Source: JAGVSR01 sp046074825 (GTDB lineage Bacteria; Pseudomonadota; Alphaproteobacteria; Rhizobiales; Hyphomicrobiaceae). Taken from it: DNA of 13,082 bases. The stretch is taken from positions 1 through 13,082 of the forward strand of contig JBJTOZ010000204.1 in the NCBI GenBank assembly GCA_046074825.1, read 5' to 3'. Under the pieces are notes generated by a model. It ran no database searches and had not been told where the DNA came from. It worked only from the letters and a program-made list of their open reading frames with translations. Every line of letters begins with the position of its first letter. Within the stretch, counting starts at the first letter, position 1. Position numbers and translations under genes: made by a program. This document shows positions 1 through 6,411 of this stretch, in pieces.

Positions 1-100
1 GGCCAAGGTCACCGGCCAACGTCGGGCCATATCGGGCCAATGTGGGACCAATGCGGGCCTATGGGGCAAGCTAGGGCAAGCAAATGGGGCCAGTGTGGGG
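1..100. repeat. Degenerate GC-rich tandem repeat, unit about 10-11 bp (GGCCAAtGTcG-like)
   Basis: Successive units begin at about 1, 14, 25, 35, 45, 56, 65, 74 and 87. Each opens with GG(C/A)C or a close variant, for example GGCCAACGTCG, GGCCATATCG, GGCCAATGTG and GGACCAATGCG. The block is roughly two-thirds G+C, while the rest of the window is AT-rich. It ends at about 99-104, exactly where recognisable agmatine deiminase coding sequence begins. In the deiminase frame the repeat contains a TAG stop at 72-74, so it is not the missing N-terminal part of that gene. It could be a genuine minisatellite insertion, or foreign (for example host) DNA joined at an assembly edge. The sequence alone cannot decide between these. 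Confidence 0.7.
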
Positions 101-593
101 CTCTCTTCAAGAGGCATTCGGTGCAAGAAGGATAATTTGGATTGATGAGGGATTAAAAAATGATCACACAGATGGACATATTGACAATATTGCTCGCTTT
201 GTCGCCCCAGGAAAGATTGTTTGTCAAGTCGCCTCTAGTTCTGATGATCCGAATGAAAAAGTTCTCCAATCGATTATTACATGTCTTTCTAATGCTGCCG
301 ATGCAAATGGGCATAAATTGGAGATTATCAAAATTCCTAGTGTTGGTCCTTTTAAAAATAAACAGGGAGAATTTTCAGCAGCTTCCCACGTAAATTTTGT
401 TATTGCAAATAATGTTGTTATTGTTCCGATATATGAAAATGTAACCAGTAAGAGGGCATTAGGTATACTACAAGATGTGTTTCCACACCGTAAGGTTGTT
501 GGGATACCATCAATTGGGTTACTAGGCTCTGGAAATGCTGGAGGGGGATCTTTTCATTGCATAACGCAACAACAGCCTCTAATGGACGCATGA
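84..593 (+). CDS. aguA: Agmatine deiminase, C-terminal part only (5'-truncated)
   Basis: Agmatine deiminase converts agmatine to N-carbamoylputrescine and ammonia in the cytoplasm, as part of the route from arginine to putrescine. The visible C-terminal half carries the family signatures: NDHTDGHIDNIARFV at residues 26-40, with the catalytic-region histidine, and GGGSFHCITQQ at 153-163, with the nucleophilic cysteine (Cys159). Full-length enzymes run about 340-370 residues, so roughly 190-200 N-terminal residues are missing. True homology begins at about residue 7 (base 102). The ATG at 84 lies inside a GC-rich repeat, with an in-frame TAG at 72-74, and is probably not a native start. The segment GLLGSGNAGGG just before the Cys motif looks a little longer than I expect. 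The stop TGA is four bases before aguB, so the two genes formed an operon. As it stands the product would lack half of the deiminase fold. It is either a pseudogene or an assembly-edge artefact. Confidence 0.85.
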   Translation: MGPVWGSLQEAFGARRIIWIDEGLKNDHTDGHIDNIARFVAPGKIVCQVASSSDDPNEKVLQSIITCLSNAADANGHKLEIIKIPSVGPFKNKQGEFSAASHVNFVIANNVVIVPIYENVTSKRALGILQDVFPHRKVVGIPSIGLLGSGNAGGGSFHCITQQQPLMDA

Positions 594-597
594 TTAA

Positions 598-1461
598 ATG
601 GCAAATAAGATAATCACCGTTGCTGCAATCCAAACTTCTTATACTGAGGATATGTCTTCTAATATAGACAAGACTGAAAATTTCATCTGCGAAGCAGCAA
701 AAAATGGTGCCAAAATTATTCTTCCTTCAGAATTATTTCAGGGTATTTATTTTTGCACCAAGCAAAATAGGAAATGGTTCAGTACGGCTTATCCAGCGAA
801 GGAGCACCCCTGCGTAGTAACCATGGGCAAACTCGCAAAAAAACTTGGCGTTGTCATTCCTGTTTCTATTTTTGAAAGGGATGGACCACTTTATTATAAT
901 AGTGCTGTTGTTATTGATGCTGATGGAGAGACTTTAGGCATATACAGGAAAAGTCATATCCCAGATGGCCCTGGATATCAGGAAAAATATTATTTCAGTC
1001 CAGGAAATACAGGTTTTAAAACATGGAAAACAAAATTTTGCACCATAGGTGTGGGAATTTGTTGGGACCAATGGTTTCCTGAATGTGCTCGAGCCATGGT
1101 GCTCGCAGGTGCGTCCATCCTTTTCTATCCTACAGCCATCGGATCAGAACCCTACGATTCAAATCTCGACACCCACTTAGAATGGCAAAGAGCCATGCAA
1201 GGACATGCAGTTTCAAACTCAGTCCCAATTGTAGCCTCAAATCGAACAGGCATAGAATTAAACGAAGGGACCCAACAAAAGTTCTATGGACACTCATTTA
1301 TAGCCGATCATAAAGGAGAAATTGTTCAAAGTTTTGGAGCAATCGAAGACGGTATACTTGCGCATACCTTTGATATTACAATGATAGAAAATTATCGCGC
1401 CGATTGGGGTTTTTTTCGAGACAGGCGTCCAGATCTATACGCAAAAAGCATTTGCTCATAA
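598..1461 (+). CDS. aguB: N-carbamoylputrescine amidase (nitrilase superfamily)
   Basis: This enzyme hydrolyses N-carbamoylputrescine to putrescine, CO2 and ammonia, the step after agmatine deiminase. The 287-residue protein is full length for the family. It shows the complete nitrilase catalytic triad: Glu45 in LPSELFQG, Lys118 in YRKSHIPDG and Cys155 in GVGICWDQWFPE. The segment HIPDGPGYQEKYYFSPGNTGF and the later EWQRAMQGHA and NRTG motifs are typical of the carbamoylputrescine amidase branch rather than of general nitrilases. The ATG at 598 is four bases after the aguA stop, and no good Shine-Dalgarno sequence precedes it, which suggests translation coupled to aguA. If aguA is really truncated in the cell, expression of aguB is an open question because its promoter would have been upstream of the lost part. 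No frameshift or missing key residue is seen. Confidence 0.93.
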   Translation: MANKIITVAAIQTSYTEDMSSNIDKTENFICEAAKNGAKIILPSELFQGIYFCTKQNRKWFSTAYPAKEHPCVVTMGKLAKKLGVVIPVSIFERDGPLYYNSAVVIDADGETLGIYRKSHIPDGPGYQEKYYFSPGNTGFKTWKTKFCTIGVGICWDQWFPECARAMVLAGASILFYPTAIGSEPYDSNLDTHLEWQRAMQGHAVSNSVPIVASNRTGIELNEGTQQKFYGHSFIADHKGEIVQSFGAIEDGILAHTFDITMIENYRADWGFFRDRRPDLYAKSICS

Positions 1462-1499
1462 AACAAATATAAAACTTTTAGTTAATGTAGATTTCGCGT

Positions 1500-1520
1500 T
1501 GGGGGCCCCATCCCATTTTT
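1500..1520 (+). terminator. Weak candidate terminator after aguB
   Basis: A short stem, TGGG (1500-1503) with CCCA (1512-1515) around an eight-base loop, is followed directly by five Ts (1516-1520). It lies 39 bases past the aguB stop. The stem is only four base pairs and the loop contains a competing GGGGGCCCC palindrome, so this is a tentative call. The rest of the 230-base gap to the next gene shows no RNA gene and no further reading frame I can support. Confidence 0.25.
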
Positions 1521-1691
1521 ATTAAAATCCCAGCATGTTTTCTCTTCAATAAGACGATTTGTATTCCCTAAATTCTGTCTAAATTACTCAAAAAAGATTA
1601 ATGTTTAAAACAGTCAACATTTCGGACGAATCATGAAAATCTGTTCCTTGAGTACTGTAGATAAGCAATCTATCAGACAAGGGAATTAAAG

Positions 1692-3227
1692 TTGAAACAA
1701 AAGGGATTTACGAAATTTAAGGCTGTAATTGCCCTGCTATTCTTCGTTTCAACAATCTCCATGATTGGCGTGGTAGATGCTTCAGGCGAAATAAGAATTA
1801 TCTCTTTATTTCATATTCACACTAAAGAGGAGCTTAGGATTGTTTATAAGAAGAACGGCAAATATATTCCTGAAGCTCTAAAAAAATTAAATTGGCTTTT
1901 AAGAGACTGGCGAAAAAATGAGGCAATTGAAATTGATCCAAAAGCTATAGATATTGCGTGGGAAATGCATGCGGAGCTTGGATCACTTATGCCTATTTAT
2001 GTTATTTGCGGATATCGAGCTCGAGAAACGAATGATATGTTAAGAAGTATGGGAGGAGGACAAGCTTCTAACAGCCAACATATAAATGGAAAAGCTATCG
2101 ATTTAGCATTCCCAGACGTCCCTATTCGGCGTCTACGTTATTCAGCTATGATTAAAGAAGTCGGGGGAGTGGGTTACTATCCCACATCGGCAATTCCCTT
2201 CGTTCATATAGACACAGGTCAGGTGCGAAGTTGGCCAAGAATGCCTCATGATGAACTGGCGTTATTATTTCCAAGAGGGCATTCTAAGTATTTTTCAGCA
2301 GAAGGTCTTATGCTGAAACCTGGGGACTTTTTTGAAGCAAAGAAAAGACAACCACAGCTAGCTCTACAAGTGGCTCAATTTTTTGATAAGCTTGAACCAG
2401 GTAACAATCGATTAAATATTGCATCTAATGAATTTCCACAATTCGTTACCTTAGATACTATTGAGAACACACAAGGAGATGCTGTGGTCTCAAAAAGGGA
2501 ATTTCATGAAAAATTATATGGAAAAAAAGTAAGAGATCAAAATAGAGACTTTATCCCGCAGTTACTACGCGAACCGAAGCTCGTTGAGAGATCCTCACAT
2601 TTCTCACTTGGACCTACAAACGAGGATAGAAACAAACTCACAGCCTTAGTAAACTTACTCGACCCATCCTCTCACCAAGAGGAACCTCGTTTAAAAAGAA
2701 AACCACGCTTAGTATCCAATCAAAAAGGAGAAGCAACTAACATCCTCACAAAAAATGATAAGGAAAACAAATTGTCATTTAATTCTTTGGTATCTCAACC
2801 CGTAAAAATATCCAGAAAAGATAGTACTAAGAATTCAATTATTTCACATGCTAAATACGTACCCTCAGGCAACTTAAGTACGGATACATGGGCCGGATCT
2901 CCGCCCTTTGATGAGGATCATCCTGATGAACTTACTTATCAACCTTTTCCAATTCTCCCTTTGATGACAAGCACCCCGTCACCTGACGATCCAGCTTTAG
3001 TTGGTCTCTTACATCCGAATATTCATAAAACTCTCGAAATGATTGATGCAGAAGGGTACTTGCTTCCGATGCGATTTCGACCTGGCATACAAACCGCTGT
3101 ACTACTTTATTCCCAAAAATTTACTGGTAAAGTCGTCGATCTTTCCATGGTAGATTCTGAAACTGAGGAGGATTTCTTAAAATCTTATGGTTTCTTAAAG
3201 AGGGTCGTTACTACGTCTAATGACTAA
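1692..3227 (+). CDS. Exported DUF882 / YcbK-type M15-like murein peptidase
   Basis: This is a predicted periplasmic zinc peptidase of the DUF882 (YcbK, peptidase M15 fold) family, whose members act on or near peptidoglycan peptides. A signal sequence occupies about residues 1-30 (basic MKQKGFTKFK, then a hydrophobic stretch ending near VVDASG). The DUF882 domain spans about 35-190. It includes FHIHTKEEL (40-48), GYRARETNDMLR (107-118), SQHINGKAIDLAF (128-140) and FVHIDTG (170-176). The expected metal ligands His130, Asp137 and His172 are all present. Residues 210-430 are polar and low in complexity. A more ordered C-terminal segment (about 418-505) resembles, from memory, tails in Rhizobiales homologues. 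The start is TTG at 1692, supported by AAGGGA at 1679-1684 with seven-base spacing and by the signal peptide it restores. The next in-frame ATG would remove most of that peptide. The stop is only ten bases from the convergent oxyR stop. Confidence 0.85.
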   Translation: MKQKGFTKFKAVIALLFFVSTISMIGVVDASGEIRIISLFHIHTKEELRIVYKKNGKYIPEALKKLNWLLRDWRKNEAIEIDPKAIDIAWEMHAELGSLMPIYVICGYRARETNDMLRSMGGGQASNSQHINGKAIDLAFPDVPIRRLRYSAMIKEVGGVGYYPTSAIPFVHIDTGQVRSWPRMPHDELALLFPRGHSKYFSAEGLMLKPGDFFEAKKRQPQLALQVAQFFDKLEPGNNRLNIASNEFPQFVTLDTIENTQGDAVVSKREFHEKLYGKKVRDQNRDFIPQLLREPKLVERSSHFSLGPTNEDRNKLTALVNLLDPSSHQEEPRLKRKPRLVSNQKGEATNILTKNDKENKLSFNSLVSQPVKISRKDSTKNSIISHAKYVPSGNLSTDTWAGSPPFDEDHPDELTYQPFPILPLMTSTPSPDDPALVGLLHPNIHKTLEMIDAEGYLLPMRFRPGIQTAVLLYSQKFTGKVVDLSMVDSETEEDFLKSYGFLKRVVTTSND

Positions 3228-3237
3228 AATCATTTTC

Positions 3238-4224
3238 TCAATTCATTGAACTATGACGTAATTTGGCGAACATTTGTGGGCCCTTTTCCCATGCCTCAAG
3301 AACTAATCTTCCAAATTCTTTGTAGTCCTCTTTTCTTGGAGAACTTGATCGCCATACCAAACCGATAGTGCGTGAAGGCTCTGGATCTGCAAGCCGCATA
3401 AGGGTCAGCGATCGACCTCTTTGCTCCATCGCTAAAGACATCTCGGGAAGAAGCGTAACACCAAGATCAGCTGCTACCATTTCTACAATTGTACTAAGGC
3501 TAGAAGCTCCAAAAGTGTTAACAGCATCAACTTGCTTGAGGTCGCAATATGCTAATGCTTGATCTCTTAGACAATGTCCTTCTTCTAAGAGAAGAAGTTT
3601 TTCATTCTCAATCATTTCCTTAGTAGCTCGCACGCGGCCAGAAATTTTTCGGTTTTTTGATAGTGCCAAAAGAAATGTATCATTGAAGAGCCTGAATTCT
3701 TCCAAATCCTGATGATTAATTGGCAAAGCTAGAAGAAGAACATCAAGTTTTCCCTCAAGAAGTTCATTAACCAAATGAAGCGTCTGTGTCTCCCTCATAT
3801 AAAGCTCAAGTTCAGGGTATTCTTTTTTTAATAGGGGAAGAAGAGGAGGTAATATATAAGGTGCTATGGAGGGAATAACACCCAAATGCAAAATACCAGT
3901 CAGCATTCGATTTGAATGATGAGCGAATGATACCAGTTCTCTAACATCTCCAAGTATCCTTGATATTCTTCGAGCGATCTCTTCTCCCTCTGCAGTTAGC
4001 ATTATACCAGTGCGAGTACGTTCTACTAACGCAAGACCAAGCTCTTGTTCTAGCTCACTTATTTGCATGGACATTGCTGGCTGGGTCACAGCGCAAATTT
4101 CCGCAGCACGCCCAAAATGTAATTCTCTCGAAAGAGCATCAAAATATCTAAGCTGCTTTAATGTTACTGGCAAAAGCACTCTCACACGTTGGATATCAGA
4201 GAAATTATGGCAACATGAGCCCAT
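3238..4224 (-). CDS. oxyR: OxyR, hydrogen-peroxide-sensing LysR-family regulator
   Basis: OxyR is a cytoplasmic transcription factor that switches on peroxide defence when two cysteines form a disulfide. The N-terminal winged helix-turn-helix is at about residues 20-80 (LKQLRYFDALSRELHFGRAAEICAVTQPAMSMQI). The effector domain follows from about 108. The diagnostic motif is GHCLRDQALAYC at 216-227. Cys218 and Cys227 are nine residues apart, the same spacing as Cys199 and Cys208 in Escherichia coli OxyR. GASSLSTIVEMVAADLGVTLLPE (239-261) is also typical. The drawn ATG at 4224 gives about 16-19 residues before the usual N-terminus. The best promoter would start RNA only about five bases before it, so translation may really begin at GTG 4185, GTG 4179 or TTG 4173. 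No catalase or peroxiredoxin gene lies in the window. Its stop is convergent with the DUF882 gene. Confidence 0.92.
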   Translation of the reverse strand: MGSCCHNFSDIQRVRVLLPVTLKQLRYFDALSRELHFGRAAEICAVTQPAMSMQISELEQELGLALVERTRTGIMLTAEGEEIARRISRILGDVRELVSFAHHSNRMLTGILHLGVIPSIAPYILPPLLPLLKKEYPELELYMRETQTLHLVNELLEGKLDVLLLALPINHQDLEEFRLFNDTFLLALSKNRKISGRVRATKEMIENEKLLLLEEGHCLRDQALAYCDLKQVDAVNTFGASSLSTIVEMVAADLGVTLLPEMSLAMEQRGRSLTLMRLADPEPSRTIGLVWRSSSPRKEDYKEFGRLVLEAWEKGPQMFAKLRHSSMN

Positions 4225-4235
4225 AATAACAAAAC

Positions 4236-4265
4236 ATTATAAAGTGTTTTTTTTTAAGATTTCAA
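4236..4265 (-). promoter_or_regulatory. Candidate sigma70-type promoter of oxyR
   Basis: Read on the minus strand, TTGAAA (4265-4260) and a perfect TATAAT (4241-4236) are separated by 18 bases. Transcription would start at about 4229. That leaves only about five bases before the ATG at 4224, but 44-56 bases before the alternative GTG/TTG starts at 4185-4173. Confidence 0.5.
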
Positions 4266-4268
4266 ATG

Positions 4269-4283
4269 CTTTATGACATAAAG
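4269..4283. promoter_or_regulatory. LysR-type operator-like dyad upstream of oxyR
   Basis: CTTTATGACATAAAG is a perfect 7-1-7 inverted repeat. It contains the LysR-family T-N11-A pattern (T at 4270, A at 4282). It lies four bases upstream of the oxyR -35 box, centred at about -47 from the predicted transcript start. That is a position where a regulator could contact polymerase. Binding by OxyR itself (autoregulation) is inferred, not shown. It is a single short element, and the full OxyR consensus of four half-sites is not evident. Confidence 0.4.
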
Positions 4284-4485
4284 AAAAGAATATTAAGAAT
4301 TAAGAATAACTAATAAAAATCTAGAGGCATGATTTTAAGGCTCTACTCTCAATAGAAAACATTTCTCCCTTGAGTAAAGGTATAATAAAAAATCACACTA
4401 TGAATGACGTTCTGGAAATATATCAACTATATAGCTGGATAATAATGTATACTTATTGATATGAATACAAATAGAAAGGCATTTG

Positions 4486-4773
4486 TTATTCAGCGGCTTC
4501 AAACTGACTTTCGTTATTTGAATATTCGTTAATCATGCCAAGTGCATGCAAATATACTTCAAGAATGCTTTCTTCTTCCTGACGCTCTTGTTGGCTTTTT
4601 TTTCTTAAACGCACAATCTGGCGCATGGCCTTTGCGTCAAACCCCAAACTTTTAGCCTCAATGTATTTGTCACGAATATCAGAGGCTAAAACTTTTTTTT
4701 CTTCATCAAGACGTTCAATTTGCTCAATTAGTTGACGTAATTGTTTTTTTGCTGCCCCATGAAGATTAGCCAT
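4486..4773 (-). CDS. gapR: GapR-type nucleoid-associated protein (DUF2312)
   Basis: GapR is a small alphaproteobacterial DNA-binding protein that clamps overtwisted AT-rich DNA and supports replication and gyrase or topoisomerase function. The 95-residue product matches the family along its length. A first long helix carries LRQLIEQIERLDEEKKVLASDIRD (about 12-35). The conserved turn EAKSLGFDAKAMRQIVRLRKK follows (39-59), then QERQEEESILEVYLHALG (62-79), with a short acidic tail after it. Two heptad-rich helices are consistent with the known dimeric or tetrameric coiled-coil clamp. I chose the ATG at 4773 rather than the in-frame GTG at 4788. The run GGGGGA just before 4773 makes a good ribosome binding site, and the family normally starts a few residues before the first helix. 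It is divergent from the lytic transglycosylase gene and lies upstream of oxyR on the same strand, with a 261-base gap that suggests separate transcription. Confidence 0.9.
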   Translation of the reverse strand: MANLHGAAKKQLRQLIEQIERLDEEKKVLASDIRDKYIEAKSLGFDAKAMRQIVRLRKKSQQERQEEESILEVYLHALGMINEYSNNESQFEAAE

Positions 4774-4982
4774 ACTTAATTCCCCCACTATTTTTTCAAT
4801 GATACAACTGAAAATAAATCATGAATTGAGTAGTCATAAATTATTAGGAAGGTCATGTTGCATCAAGAAAAACTCGATTTCATCCAGATGTATTTGTGCA
4901 ACAAAAAATCTACTATTTCTTATTGTCCATTTTTTTGAACATACAGATGCTTAATAAAAGCTTTTTTTTATACAGATTTGTA

Positions 4983-4991
4983 TGCTGTAAT
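4983..4991 (+). promoter_or_regulatory. Candidate extended -10 promoter of the lytic transglycosylase gene
   Basis: TGCTGTAAT is an extended -10 element (TGn followed by TGTAAT). It would start RNA at about 4998, giving a leader of about 39 bases to the ATG at 5037. No good -35 is present, only a T-rich run at 4962-4969, which extended -10 promoters can tolerate. The 263-base divergent gap (4774-5036) otherwise shows only AT-rich sequence and a repeated ATACAGAT at 4941 and 4970. Confidence 0.3.
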
Positions 4992-5036
4992 GAGAGAGAC
5001 ATAATCAAAAAGCTCATTAAGGGACTATAATATCCT

Positions 5037-6320
5037 ATGTTTACTGAACTTTTAAAGATCGGCCCTTTTAACACTACTCAGCTATTATCATCGTTGTTTT
5101 TATCTATATTTGTTCTGTCTGCGACCTTCACCCCAAATCTAATTCATGCTGAAGAACAGCGTCTCGAATTTAATCTATGGGTTGTCTCCTTATGGCCTCA
5201 AGCAAGAGCAGCAGGTATCTCAAGAGAAACATTTGATAGAACGCTAAGAGATCTGAGACCAAATTTCAAAATTCCAGATCTTGATTTACCTGATCAAAAA
5301 AATGATGGAGCTCGCGGTCAGGCTGAGTTTACTAAACCTCCAGGTGAGTACCTCAATAAATCATATCTAGAGAGCCTTGCCTCTCAGGGCCGAATTTTCG
5401 CACAAAAATATAAAAATTCTCTTGAAATGATTGAGCAAGAATATGGGGTAGATAGATCTATTATTTTGGCTATTTGGGGTAGAGAAACTGCTTTCGGAAA
5501 GCATAAGTTGCCGTACGATGCAATTGAAGTTCTTGCAACACTGGCTTGGACTGGCAGAAGGAAGGATTTTTTCCAGAATGAGCTTATAGAAGCCTTAAAA
5601 ATGATCCAATCTGGCATTCCACGATCAGAATTTAAGTCATCATGGGCTGGAGCCGTTGGTCTTACACAATTCATGCCTTCTGAATATTTTCAATTTGCTC
5701 GTGATATTGATGGCGATGGAAAAAAAGACATTTTCAACTCAATACCCGACGCTTTAGCCTCGGCTGCAGCGCAACTTAGGGGGAAAGGATGGATTAGAAA
5801 TCTTCCATGGGGATACGAAGTAAGTATACCTGATAAATTGGACTGTAGCTTGGAAGGGCCTCTACAATCTCGCCTTATATCTAGTTGGATTAAACTCGAT
5901 TTTAAGCGCGCGGATAAGCGGGAGTGGTCAAACTCAATAATAAACTCCGAGGCCTACCTTATGAGCCCTGGTGGAGCATACGGACCTTCATTTTTGGTAT
6001 TTGAAAATTTTAAGGTTTTACGAAGATATAATACTTCAGATCTATATGCAGTGTTTGTAGGTCACTTAGCCGATCGAATTTCTGGTGGAGGAGATTTTAT
6101 AAGACCTTTCCTAAACACCGCCACCCAACGCAATAAGGAGATTAAAGAAATTCAGATTATGCTAAAGAATAGCGGGTACAATGTGGACAAAATTGATGGA
6201 AAGATCGGATCAAATACGCGCATGCTGATTGGTATTTATCAGTCCCAAAAAGGGTTAAAAGTAGATTGCTGGCCCACCAAAGAATTATTCAATCAACTGC
6301 AAAAAACTGCAAGTAAATAA
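5037..6320 (+). CDS. Periplasmic lytic murein transglycosylase, MltB type, with C-terminal peptidoglycan-binding domain
   Basis: The product cleaves the glycan strands of peptidoglycan between MurNAc and GlcNAc, leaving 1,6-anhydro-MurNAc ends. A signal peptide covers about residues 1-38 (hydrophobic LLSSLFLSIFVLSATF, likely cleavage after LIHA). The MltB/SLT_2 domain runs from about 43 to 350. It contains the catalytic Glu150 in LAIWGRETAFGKHK, followed by AGAVGLTQFMPSEYF (204-218) and a DIDGDGKKDIF loop (223-233) that resembles a calcium-binding loop. A PG_binding_1 domain lies at about 365-425 (EIQIMLKNSGYNVDKIDGKIG). No lipobox is seen, so it should be soluble in the periplasm rather than lipid-anchored. 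AAGGGA at 5019-5024 is 12 bases from the ATG, slightly far for a ribosome binding site. The length of 427 residues is normal for alphaproteobacterial members. It is followed 91 bases later by the SGNH-like gene on the same strand, a pairing that suggests joint cell-wall work. Confidence 0.92.
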   Translation: MFTELLKIGPFNTTQLLSSLFLSIFVLSATFTPNLIHAEEQRLEFNLWVVSLWPQARAAGISRETFDRTLRDLRPNFKIPDLDLPDQKNDGARGQAEFTKPPGEYLNKSYLESLASQGRIFAQKYKNSLEMIEQEYGVDRSIILAIWGRETAFGKHKLPYDAIEVLATLAWTGRRKDFFQNELIEALKMIQSGIPRSEFKSSWAGAVGLTQFMPSEYFQFARDIDGDGKKDIFNSIPDALASAAAQLRGKGWIRNLPWGYEVSIPDKLDCSLEGPLQSRLISSWIKLDFKRADKREWSNSIINSEAYLMSPGGAYGPSFLVFENFKVLRRYNTSDLYAVFVGHLADRISGGGDFIRPFLNTATQRNKEIKEIQIMLKNSGYNVDKIDGKIGSNTRMLIGIYQSQKGLKVDCWPTKELFNQLQKTASK

Positions 6321-6342
6321 AAGTACAAATAAAGATTTTTTA

Positions 6343-6348
6343 TATAAT
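6343..6348 (+). promoter_or_regulatory. Perfect TATAAT -10-like hexamer before the SGNH-like gene
   Basis: TATAAT occurs in the 91-base gap between the transglycosylase and the SGNH-like gene, about 63 bases before the latter's start. No matching -35 is found at 15-18 bases. In such AT-rich sequence this may be chance, and the two genes may simply be co-transcribed. Confidence 0.2.
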
Positions 6349-6411
6349 ATAAAAGTTTTTCAGGAAATTTTATTCGTATTTAATAAGAGTGGGATTTGTA
6401 ATTTTATACTT

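Noticed and set aside
1..100. CRISPR array
   Set aside because: Units are only 10-11 bases, degenerate and without spacers, and no cas genes are nearby.
1648..1676. TTGAGT-N17-TATCAG as the DUF882 gene promoter
   Set aside because: It would start RNA at about 1683, on top of the ribosome binding site, which does not fit the TTG start at 1692.
3368..4276. Plus-strand open frames across oxyR and its promoter
   Set aside because: They are antisense to conserved OxyR motifs and look like shadow frames.
4225..4485. Possible small RNA, tRNA or small gene between oxyR and gapR
   Set aside because: Apart from the oxyR promoter and dyad I see only AT-rich sequence, with no tRNA fold, no terminator and no credible short reading frame with a ribosome binding site.
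4786..4788. GTG at 4788 as gapR start
   Set aside because: It overlaps the GGGGGA ribosome binding site of the ATG at 4773 and would add five residues not expected in the family.
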